Shown here piece after piece: positions 1 through 6,806 of a stretch of 7,352 nt of DNA. The stretch's first letter is position 1. Every line of letters starts with the position of its first letter. The notes under the pieces are model-generated. The model ran no database searches. It worked only from the letters and a program-made list of their open reading frames with translations, and was not told the origin of the DNA. The position numbers were made by a program, and so were the translations under genes. Origin of the DNA: Flavobacteriales bacterium (GTDB taxonomy: Bacteria; Bacteroidota; Bacteroidia; Flavobacteriales_D; Sanyastnellaceae); assembly GCA_947457325.1 (NCBI GenBank), contig CANGVU010000054.1:1-7352 (forward strand), given 5' to 3'.

Positions 1-198
1 GCGCTCTCCGCTTCTCGCTCCCGCTCTGTTATCACGGTCTCCATAACTTCTGCGCTCTCCATCACCTTCTCTTCTGGGAGGACGATCACCGTAACTTCTG
101 CGCTCTCCGCTTCTCGCTCCCGCTCTGTTATCACGGTCTCCATAACTTCTGCGCTCTCCATCACCTTCTCTTCTGGGAGGACGATCACCGTAACTTCT
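1..198 (-). repeat. Perfect 99-bp in-frame tandem duplication in the cvfB tail
   Basis: Bases 1-99 and 100-198 are identical by direct comparison. Each encodes 33 residues (378-410 and 411-443) and contains two GERRSYGDR motifs, one followed by PPRREGD and one by DNRAGARS. A degenerate half-copy lies at 199-249, with 45 of 51 bases matching. The array continues off the left edge, so the copy number is unknown. Perfect identity, including third codon positions, indicates recent duplication or ongoing homogenisation. Confidence 0.97.
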
Positions 199-1329
199 GC
201 GCTCTCCACTCTTCGCTCCCGCTCTGTTCTCACGGTCACCATCACTTCTACGTTCGTCACCGCTGCTATTTCCCCTTCCCCTGGGTCTTCCTTCACTCAT
301 TTGATCTTCAAAACTTTTACTGTCTTCATGTTCTTCACTGTGTTCATTGTGCTGCCCCCGTTCTTCATCCGCTCTGCGTCTTTCCCCTTCCTCTCTGTTT
401 CTCCTTCCTCCAACTGTATTGCGCTCTGAGGTAGTAACGGTGATTCTTTTTCTGTAAGGCTTGACCTCCCCATCACCCTCTTGAATGCGCGTAGTTCCGC
501 CTAGACGAATTCCACGATCGGTGAGTGTGATTTTTTGTTCTTTGTACAATTGTCCGCAGGCTTTCTTAAAAGTCTTTTTGGACATGGTCAAATATCTTTT
601 GATGTCTTCTGGCTCGCTTTCGTCGCTCAATCGCAAATATCCTTTGTTGCTTTCCAATACAGAAAGAATGCGCTCCATGGCTTCTTCTATCAACTCAACA
701 CCTTCTTTCTGGGTGCTCACAGTGATTTCAGTTCCTTCAACTTTTCTAATATATCCTTTGCACTTATCTCCTTCTCCATAGTCTCTTAACATCTCTTGCT
801 TAAACAATACCCCGAGGTATTTGCCTTCGATGATGACGCGTCTTCCAAACTCCATGCGCTCTCCAATAATCATGTCCACTTCATCTCCTCTTTCAAAAGG
901 GATGTAGTGATTCTTCAAGTGTTTGGTCAATTTGGTTGATGCAAAAACACGTTGACTCATTTCATCATACAGCAAGATGACCAACGCCCATCGACCTTCT
1001 TCCAATTCATCTTTTTGCTCTGGGAAAGGAATGAGAATATCTCTTTCAGTTCCGATATCAATGAAAGCACCTATGGTGTTGGTATTCTTTATTTTAAAAC
1101 TGCCTACGTCACCCACTTCTAAAGATGGCAATTGCGTAGTGGCAATCAATTGTTTGTTGTTGTCGAAATAGGTAAAAACCGTAACTTCCTTACCCTCCTC
1201 GGCTTGTCCAGGGAAGTCTCTTCTCAGCAGCGGAACTTGATCGTGTTCATCTCCAAGATGAACAAATTTGCCTTCGATCGAATGAACTAGAAGTGTTTGG
1301 ATTTTACCGGGTTGAATAATAGAACTCAT
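1..1329 (-). CDS. cvfB: CvfB/YitL-like S1-domain RNA-binding protein with long R/G/E-rich repeat tail (3' end outside window)
   Basis: The frame is open for 443 codons from the ATG at 1329 to the left edge, so the C-terminus is missing. The core matches the CvfB family: S1-like domain about residues 1-68, a second about 69-133 containing GAFIDIGTERDILIPFPEQ (family signature close to GAFLDWG..KDL.VPF.EQ), a third about 140-207, and a winged helix about 212-283 ending in SKKTFKKACGQLYKEQKI. CvfB proteins are cytoplasmic RNA-binding proteins, linked in Firmicutes to virulence-gene expression; the role in Bacteroidota is not established. The usual length is about 280-300 residues, so everything after about residue 284 is extra: a polar Arg/Gly/Glu/Asp tail, surely disordered, with repeated GERRSYGDR motifs. 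The start is fixed by homology of the first residues and by a promoter box only 4 bases upstream. The family call is strong; the function of the tail is unknown. Confidence 0.9.
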   Translation of the reverse strand, partial: MSSIIQPGKIQTLLVHSIEGKFVHLGDEHDQVPLLRRDFPGQAEEGKEVTVFTYFDNNKQLIATTQLPSLEVGDVGSFKIKNTNTIGAFIDIGTERDILIPFPEQKDELEEGRWALVILLYDEMSQRVFASTKLTKHLKNHYIPFERGDEVDMIIGERMEFGRRVIIEGKYLGVLFKQEMLRDYGEGDKCKGYIRKVEGTEITVSTQKEGVELIEEAMERILSVLESNKGYLRLSDESEPEDIKRYLTMSKKTFKKACGQLYKEQKITLTDRGIRLGGTTRIQEGDGEVKPYRKRITVTTSERNTVGGRRNREEGERRRADEERGQHNEHSEEHEDSKSFEDQMSEGRPRGRGNSSGDERRSDGDRENRAGAKSGERRSYGDRPPRREGDGERRSYGDRDNRAGARSGERRSYGDRPPRREGDGERRSYGDRDNRAGARSGER

Positions 1330-1333
1330 TATA

Positions 1334-1341
1334 CAAAGGTA
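1334..1341 (-). promoter_or_regulatory. Bacteroidota -7 promoter box for the cvfB-like gene
   Basis: On the minus strand the bases read TACCTTTG, an exact match to the Bacteroidota TAnnTTTG element. Only TATA separates it from the ATG at 1329, so transcription should begin at or within a few bases of the start codon. No TTG-type -33 element is visible at the usual distance upstream. The box is seen in the sequence; the start site is inferred. Confidence 0.6.
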
Positions 1342-1358
1342 GGTTAAGCTGTTTGACT

Positions 1359-1366
1359 TATTTTTG
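1359..1366 (+). promoter_or_regulatory. Candidate -7 promoter box for the T9SS/MbnP/MbnH operon
   Basis: The bases read TATTTTTG, matching TAnnTTTG on the plus strand. The box ends 15 bases before the ATG at 1382, which implies a very short leader of roughly 9-11 bases. No -33 TTG is recognisable upstream, and the surroundings are T-rich, so a chance match is more likely than for the opposing box at 1334-1341. Confidence 0.4.
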
Positions 1367-1381
1367 GAAAAACACTAAAGC

Positions 1382-3223
1382 ATGAAGAAAGGATTGTTAA
1401 TGCTCATGATAGCGATGAGCCAAACACTCATCTGGGGTCAATGTCCCTCAGGTCAAGTTGAAATCATAGTGCAGATGCAAACGGATGCTTGGCCTTATGA
1501 AAACTATTGGCAACTTGTACCATCAGGTAATCCATGTGGAACAGGTGTTTTGTTTGAAGGTGCTAATTTGAATGTTGGTTGTGACGCGGTCGCAGCAGAT
1601 GCGGGTCCTGAAAGTTATCCTGCAGATGCTGTAGTATCCGAAGGGCCATTTTGTTTGGATTCAGGGGCTTATGACATCATCTTCACAGATAGCTATGGCG
1701 ATGGCGGACTGCAATTTGAAGTTTTGGTCAATGGCGTTTCTTGGGCCTCTTTTTCAGGTACCAATTTCGGAAATACGTTTACTTTTAATACAACACAACC
1801 TTCTTTGATTGAAGGAGATTCTCCATGCGGAGCTTTTGAACTTATCCCTGATCAAGCAGGTTTGGCGTTGAACAATACCGACGCTTCGGTATCTATCGGA
1901 GAAGTCGCACCCAATGGTTTGGAATGCAGCACGCCCGGCTCTTGGTGTGAAGGTGTTGTTTCAAATTCAATTTGGGTTGAATTGATGTTTCAGCCCAATC
2001 AAGCCTACCGCATTTCAACTTGCGATGCTGCAAATGGTGTGGATACCCAATTGGCTTTGTGGAAGACCAACAATTGTTCTGATTGGAGTACTTTTCAATT
2101 GGTAAGTTCCAATGACGATATGCTAGGCGGTTGTGGAGCAGGAGAGTTTTACGCTTCAGAAATGTTGGTGAGCTGTTTGGATACCAATTTTCGTTATTTC
2201 ATTCAAGTGGACGGTTGGGAAGGGGCTACAGGAAATATTTTTCTGAATGCTTTTGTCGCGGATGCCGTTTATGAATTGGGAGCATTGGTTATTCCTGTTC
2301 GATGTCCTTTGAATAAAGGGGAAACTCCAACTGGTTACATTCAACCTTACGTGCAAGGTCTAGGTTTGGATGCCAATTATTCTTGGACAAGCAACATTGG
2401 TTTTACTTCTACAGAATGGGCCGTGAGCAATGTTCCGGCTGGTTTATATACGGTTGATGTAACTTCCGCATGTTGGTCGGGTAGTGCTTCATTTGAAGTT
2501 ACTGAACCAACTTGGTGGAATGCAGTTCCTACCATCACGCAACCTTCATGTTCTAATACTGCAGATGGTGCAATAATACTAGAAGTATCAGGTGGAACTG
2601 CTCCTTATGGGATTGTTTGGACGGATATAGATGGTGTCGCACTTCCCGGAGGGAATCTTGTAAATCAACCCGCAGGCACCTATATTGGCAATATCACGGA
2701 TAACAATGGTTGTGTTTATATACAAAATTTTCAGTTGCAATCCAGTGGTGAGTTGAATGTTCAGCTTGGCGCAATCAATGATCTTTGTATCAATGACGTT
2801 GTCGCTTTGGAGGCTCCATTTTATGATGGCGCCATGTACCAATGGTCCAACGGCGTTGACTCGTCCAATTTGGAAATCATTGCGGAGGAATGGGGAGTGG
2901 GAGATCATACTGTTTCTGTTACTGTAGTTTCTGCAGATGGATGTGTGGGTTTTGATGAATTGACCTTTACCATCAGCAATTGTGTTGGTGTAGATGAATT
3001 GTCCTCATTCAAAGGTGTATTTCCCAATCCTGTTCAAGATTACTGCATGCTGTGGACAGGAAATGCGACTGATTGGTTGTTAATGGATGTTCAAGGGCGT
3101 TTGATTTCTTTATTTACTTTTCCCAAAAATCAATTTGTTCAATTGGACTTAATGGATATTTGCACCGCTGGTTTTTATATACTTAAATCAAAAGACAATG
3201 AATTCAAAATTGTGGTTGAGTAG
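1382..3223 (+). CDS. Secreted multidomain protein with SprB-type repeat and T9SS type A sorting domain
   Basis: This 613-residue exported protein has the architecture of a Bacteroidota cell-surface or secreted adhesin-like protein. A signal peptide covers residues 1-19 (MKKGLLMLMIAMSQTLIWG, likely cut before Q20). Residues about 24-140 form a beta-rich domain with an acidic SYGDGG loop at 104-109, typical of secreted proteins in this phylum. Residues about 145-297 resemble a PPC-like beta-sandwich (DTQLALW, later VDGWEGATG at 276-284). A degenerate repeat spans about 305-376. A clear SprB-type repeat spans about 386-444 (TQPSC, GGTAPY, PAGTYIGNITDNNGC). An Ig/PKD-like segment follows to about 533. 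The C-terminal sorting domain starts near FPNP (547-550) and ends KIVVE, as expected for T9SS type A substrates, which are cleaved and released or anchored at the surface. It is the first gene of a tight three-gene unit. No catalytic motif is visible, and ligand and function are unknown. Confidence 0.9.
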   Translation: MKKGLLMLMIAMSQTLIWGQCPSGQVEIIVQMQTDAWPYENYWQLVPSGNPCGTGVLFEGANLNVGCDAVAADAGPESYPADAVVSEGPFCLDSGAYDIIFTDSYGDGGLQFEVLVNGVSWASFSGTNFGNTFTFNTTQPSLIEGDSPCGAFELIPDQAGLALNNTDASVSIGEVAPNGLECSTPGSWCEGVVSNSIWVELMFQPNQAYRISTCDAANGVDTQLALWKTNNCSDWSTFQLVSSNDDMLGGCGAGEFYASEMLVSCLDTNFRYFIQVDGWEGATGNIFLNAFVADAVYELGALVIPVRCPLNKGETPTGYIQPYVQGLGLDANYSWTSNIGFTSTEWAVSNVPAGLYTVDVTSACWSGSASFEVTEPTWWNAVPTITQPSCSNTADGAIILEVSGGTAPYGIVWTDIDGVALPGGNLVNQPAGTYIGNITDNNGCVYIQNFQLQSSGELNVQLGAINDLCINDVVALEAPFYDGAMYQWSNGVDSSNLEIIAEEWGVGDHTVSVTVVSADGCVGFDELTFTISNCVGVDELSSFKGVFPNPVQDYCMLWTGNATDWLLMDVQGRLISLFTFPKNQFVQLDLMDICTAGFYILKSKDNEFKIVVE

Positions 3224-3227
3224 TTTC

Positions 3228-3998
3228 ATGAAGGTTCGATTGTTTTTATCGCTCTCACTCTGTTTCTCGCTCTCTTTAGCTCTGATATCCTGCCGAGACA
3301 AAGAGACATCAGAAGAACAAAAGCCTACCATCAATCCGCCTGCGGTACGAGTTAACTTTATCAATATGGTGGGTGATTCCTCCATTGTTGCAGGACACTT
3401 TTACAATCGAGATGGTGGAGAGTCTTTTTCTTTGGGTCTTTTCAAGTATTACATTTCACATGCTGCATTGATAAGTGATGCAGGCGATACCGTTTATCTC
3501 AATGAGCATAATTTGATTGATGAGTTCGATGCCAATCGCCATGGATTTTCATCTTCCCCAAGTATCGAAAATGTCAACAGCACTCATTTTAATGAAATGA
3601 TTTTTGCTTTAGGGGTAGACCAACAACACAACACATCCGGCGATCAAGCGGGTGATTTGGATCCTGTTTATGGTATGATTTGGACTTGGAGTACTGGTTA
3701 TATTTTTCTCAAACATGAAGGGCAGTTTATAAGTTCCAATGGGGAACAATTACCACTTCTTTATCACCTTGGAACAGTTAAGGCATTTACGCCGATTTCT
3801 TTGCCAGTAGACGTTCATTTGGAAAATGAAAAGCAGTTTAACATCAATGTAAAGTTTGATTTAAACAAAATGTACTCTGCTGCTGGTGCAGTTGGCTTTG
3901 AAGGCAACAATGTAATTCAAAGTACTGGTCCCAACGATTTGCCTTGGATCTTGCAAATGAAGGCCAATATTGCACAGTCTTTTTCAATTCTTGATTAA
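3228..3998 (+). CDS. MbnP-like lipoprotein, probable copper-binding partner of the downstream di-heme protein
   Basis: A 256-residue protein starting at the ATG 4 bases after the preceding stop. An upstream in-frame ATG at 3198 would overlap the previous gene by 26 bases and add ten residues before the signal peptide, so 3228 is preferred. Residues 1-22 form a lipoprotein signal peptide with lipobox LISC, the lipidated Cys being C22. The body resembles the MbnP-like family: VRVNFINMVGD near the N-terminus, H78 in YYISHAAL, D131QQHNTSGDQAGDLDP, then GMIWTWSTGYIF with W152 and W154, KHEG and H180 in LLYHLGT. In methanotroph MbnP a tryptophan is oxidised to kynurenine by MbnH and takes part in copper binding with histidines. 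W152/W154 and the conserved histidines are candidates here, by inference. The gene overlaps the downstream di-heme cytochrome gene by one base, the usual MbnP-MbnH arrangement. Outer-membrane versus surface location is undecided. Confidence 0.82.
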   Translation: MKVRLFLSLSLCFSLSLALISCRDKETSEEQKPTINPPAVRVNFINMVGDSSIVAGHFYNRDGGESFSLGLFKYYISHAALISDAGDTVYLNEHNLIDEFDANRHGFSSSPSIENVNSTHFNEMIFALGVDQQHNTSGDQAGDLDPVYGMIWTWSTGYIFLKHEGQFISSNGEQLPLLYHLGTVKAFTPISLPVDVHLENEKQFNINVKFDLNKMYSAAGAVGFEGNNVIQSTGPNDLPWILQMKANIAQSFSILD

Positions 3999-5050
3999 TG
4001 AACAGATCGATGAAAAGCCAATGGGCAGTTCTTTTGTTGATAGCCATTTCATTATTGGGGTGTTACAAGGATGAAGCTGCGCTGAAAAAGGGACCAACGC
4101 CCTATCAGCTCAATATCCCAGCGGGTCTCCCAGCCATGGTGATTCCCGCAGATAACCCATTGACAGTGGAAGGTGTATACTTGGGGCGCATGTTGTTCTA
4201 TGATCCCATACTTTCCGGAAACAACACCCAGAGTTGTGGAAGTTGTCATTTACAACAACATGGATTTACAGATGGATTAAAATACAGCGTGGGCATTGAC
4301 GGAATTGAGGGTAAGCGAAATTCCATGCCTTTGATTAACTTGGGGTGGCAATCCTCATTTTTTTGGGATGGTGGAGCAGCCGATTTGGAAAGTCAGGCGC
4401 TTGACCCTGTGGTGAATCCTATCGAAATGCACGATACTTGGGAGAATGCGCTGTCAGAGATTAAAGCGATACCGATGTACCAGCATTTGTTTAAGAAGGC
4501 CTTTGGCATTGATGAGATAACGGTGCCCTTTGTGGTGAAGGCCATTGCACAATTTGAGCGAACATTAATCAGTGCTGATTCCAAGTATGATCAATACAAG
4601 AGAGGTGAAGCCTTTTTAACCCCTTTGGAATTGCAGGGCATGGATTTGTTCACGGACATGAGCAAGGGCGATTGCAACCATTGCCATGTATTGGGATCGA
4701 CGTTCTCTGATTTTGCGTTTCGCAACACCGGCCTGGACAGTATTCCAGTGGATGAAGGAAGGTATATGATTACGTGGAATCCATCGGATAAAGGAAAGTT
4801 CAAGACTCCTAGTTTGCGCAACATTGCGCTAACAGCGCCCTACATGCACGACGGAAGATTCAATACCTTATTGGAGTGTGTCGAGCATTACAACACGGGC
4901 TTCCATTATGCGACCAACCTAGATCCCAATTTATACACCGCACAAAAAGGCAGAATGAGTCAACAGGAGATGGAGGCAATCGTGGCGTTTATGCATACGT
5001 TGACGGATGAGAACTTCATGCAGAATGCAGACTTTTTGCCGGTGAGGTAG
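3998..5050 (+). CDS. Di-heme c-type cytochrome of the CcpA/MauG/MbnH family (lipoprotein)
   Basis: A 350-residue protein whose ATG overlaps the preceding stop (TAATG), suggesting translational coupling. Residues 1-22 form a lipoprotein signal with lipobox LLGC (C22), unlike the soluble periplasmic classical family members. There are two c-type heme sites: C80GSCH84 in the N-terminal domain and C226NHCH230 in the C-terminal domain. The inter-heme tryptophan motif FFWDGGA carries W123. The C-terminal domain has APYMHDGRF (M283, H284) and then VEHYNTG. Y298 in that motif lies where cytochrome c peroxidases usually have a Met ligand and MauG-like proteins a Tyr. The family either reduces hydrogen peroxide or uses it to oxidise a partner protein. 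Next to an MbnP-like gene, the MbnH role (tryptophan to kynurenine on the partner) is the favoured inference. Length and both domains are complete. A plain cytochrome c peroxidase remains possible. Confidence 0.9.
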   Translation: MNRSMKSQWAVLLLIAISLLGCYKDEAALKKGPTPYQLNIPAGLPAMVIPADNPLTVEGVYLGRMLFYDPILSGNNTQSCGSCHLQQHGFTDGLKYSVGIDGIEGKRNSMPLINLGWQSSFFWDGGAADLESQALDPVVNPIEMHDTWENALSEIKAIPMYQHLFKKAFGIDEITVPFVVKAIAQFERTLISADSKYDQYKRGEAFLTPLELQGMDLFTDMSKGDCNHCHVLGSTFSDFAFRNTGLDSIPVDEGRYMITWNPSDKGKFKTPSLRNIALTAPYMHDGRFNTLLECVEHYNTGFHYATNLDPNLYTAQKGRMSQQEMEAIVAFMHTLTDENFMQNADFLPVR

Positions 5051-5357
5051 GCGGAGGCACAGCGTTTTATAATTGAGCTCAGAGATTTTTGCATTCAACC
5101 TAGTCTGTAAAAGAAATAATAGTTTTGTGTGTAATTAATTGACGATTTTTCGATTAATCAAATTATAGCATTGCTGCTTGGCTACAAGTGATGAATTCTT
5201 TGCTTCTGCGCCACTTGAAATTTTGAAAAATGAGAACAATAACTAGCAGTCGTTTCATTTTAAAGTCTATTGTCCCAATTATAGTCAAGCAATAACGAGT
5301 ATTCCAATCCAAGCGAATCCTTCTTTTGAAATCTAAGTCTGTGCTTTTTTAAGTCGT
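5051..5357. other. AT-rich intergenic region between convergent genes
   Basis: This stretch lies between the ends of the plus-strand di-heme gene and the minus-strand glycosyltransferase gene, so it should contain terminators for both. I found no strong GC hairpin followed by a T-run. There are only weak AT-rich pairings, such as AAAATGA/TCATTTT around 5227-5265 and CGTT/AACG at 5355-5370, the latter spanning the glycosyltransferase stop. A TAGTTTTG box at 5120-5127 fits the promoter consensus but has no gene after it. ORFs here are 21 codons or less. Base composition becomes visibly AT-rich from about 5060. Confidence 0.6.
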
Positions 5358-6806
5358 TTATTCTTTAACGAACTCATAAACATTGAATATTTCATGAAAT
5401 TTATAAGTACCCTGTAGCTTATATGTACTTTCCAGTGTTTTCATAATGTTATTTTCGGGGAATGAGAATTGCGAGGCTGCATCCAAGAAAACTATTTTTT
5501 CACAACCATTTAAATCTACTTCATTGATATTGTTAATGGGAAAAATGTTTTGTTCTACAAGATTTTCTGTAATCAAGTGTGAAGGATTTTGATTGTCGAT
5601 TTTTTTAAAAATCTCAGAACTGTAGTAGTATGTAAAGTTGTAAATAAAATGTTGTGGGCAGATCAATACTTTGGTTCTACTATCTTTCAGCTCCTTTATT
5701 TTTTCAACTGTTTCTTTGACATGTCTTTTGTTGTCAACATTTGGGTTAAATGTAAAAGCAAATAGAACAACCAAAATGCCAGGTAATATCAATTTATATT
5801 TTCTTAGACTAATTATATAGCTTGAGCAAATTGCTAAAACGAAATAGAAACCAAGAGAAACAAAGATCAAGTATCTGTCAAGAAACATTGGAATCCAGTA
5901 AGAAATAATAAACATGAATAAGAATGGGAATAAGAACCAAATCAAAATTATCTTATTACTTATGGGAATATTTTGAATGTCCTTCTTAATAATTGATTTA
6001 ACCAATGCGACGAGTAAAATACTCATGGCGATTACAGTAGTTACTGGCTTATTGGAAAATTGCCATAGCATATTATAAATGCTCTCAAAACCGTTGGGAG
6101 ATTTCAACCATGTACCATGATTAGAAGAGTCTAAAAAACGTATTATTAAAATATTCAGATTGGGAATATATAGAAAGATCAATCCAAGAAGGTAAACTAT
6201 ATATTTCCCTAATATTTTATTTCGAATGTCTTTTATTAATACAACAGGAATCGTTTGGATGGCAATAACGAAAAAACCAAAATAGTGAGAGTATAGTAGT
6301 AATACATTAATTGTAAGAAGCCATAAATAATGCCTGAAGTCCTTCTGCTTGCAGCAGATGGCCAAAAAAGTATGCATTGACATGGCTGTTAATAAGGCAA
6401 ACAGACAGTATACCCTGGCTTCATGTGAAAAAGCGAGGTGATAATTTGAAAACGAGAATAATAAACTTGTTATTAGTGCTATTTGATAAGTAAAATATTC
6501 TTTTCCAATTTTATAAATAAGAAGGACTGAAATAACACTGAATATTAATGATGGGAATCGAACGGATAATTCACTTATTCCAAATGATTTTATCCAAAAG
6601 TGAAGTATGATTTCGTACAAAGGAGGATTGTTTCCAAAACTTAGCTGGTGAATAATTGACGAAACATCCAGTTGAGCATGATAAATACTAAATGGTTCAT
6701 CACCCCCTACAGAGTTAGAGGATATAAAAATAGTTTTTAGAATTAAATTTAGAATAATTAGAAGTATTGGAGTAACCCTAGCTAAGTTCTTATTGAGTTC
6801 GTTCAT
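5358..6806 (-). CDS. GT39/ArnT-like polytopic membrane glycosyltransferase
   Basis: A 482-residue, very hydrophobic protein with roughly ten or more membrane segments, from about residue 11 to about 355, and a soluble C-terminal part of about 120 residues. It fits the PMT/ArnT/RgtA-like GT-C fold. The first membrane segment is followed by the acidic pair D36E37 in GGDEPFS, the expected catalytic position in the first outer loop. NNPPLY (59-64), RFPS (83-86) and SHEARVY (127-133) follow as in the family, and a late DRYLIF motif is present. Such enzymes move a sugar from a polyprenyl-phosphate donor onto a lipid, glycan or protein on the outer face of the inner membrane; the acceptor here cannot be told. 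The ATG at 6806 gives a short polar N-terminus before the first helix and looks right. The gene stands alone, convergent with the di-heme operon. Its DNA is AT-richer than the left part of the window (about 25% GC in the sampled lines at 5941 and 6181, against 38% at 2041 and 53% at 4801), suggesting acquisition by transfer. No promoter box was found upstream. Confidence 0.87.
   Translation of the reverse strand: MNELNKNLARVTPILLIILNLILKTIFISSNSVGGDEPFSIYHAQLDVSSIIHQLSFGNNPPLYEIILHFWIKSFGISELSVRFPSLIFSVISVLLIYKIGKEYFTYQIALITSLLFSFSNYHLAFSHEARVYCLFALLTAMSMHTFLAICCKQKDFRHYLWLLTINVLLLYSHYFGFFVIAIQTIPVVLIKDIRNKILGKYIVYLLGLIFLYIPNLNILIIRFLDSSNHGTWLKSPNGFESIYNMLWQFSNKPVTTVIAMSILLVALVKSIIKKDIQNIPISNKIILIWFLFPFLFMFIISYWIPMFLDRYLIFVSLGFYFVLAICSSYIISLRKYKLILPGILVVLFAFTFNPNVDNKRHVKETVEKIKELKDSRTKVLICPQHFIYNFTYYYSSEIFKKIDNQNPSHLITENLVEQNIFPINNINEVDLNGCEKIVFLDAASQFSFPENNIMKTLESTYKLQGTYKFHEIFNVYEFVKE

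Noticed and set aside
1..249. Array of repeats at the left edge as a possible CRISPR
   Set aside because: The repeats are head-to-tail with no unique spacers, keep the reading frame and encode a low-complexity protein tail.
485..1171. Plus-strand ORFs of 98, 84 and 64 codons
   Set aside because: They lie entirely within the well-supported minus-strand CvfB-like gene and have no family resemblance.
3198..3227. Upstream ATG for the MbnP-like gene
   Set aside because: It overlaps the preceding gene by 26 bases and adds residues ahead of an already complete lipoprotein signal peptide; the ATG at 3228 fits better.
5037..5062. TGCC...GGCA pairing over the di-heme gene stop as a terminator
   Set aside because: The stem is only 4 bp with no T-run directly after it.
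5120..5127. TAGTTTTG promoter-like box in the convergent gap, possibly for an antisense RNA
   Set aside because: The nearest upstream TTTG (5088-5091) is too far for a -33 element, the region is AT-rich so chance matches are common, and no gene or RNA structure follows.
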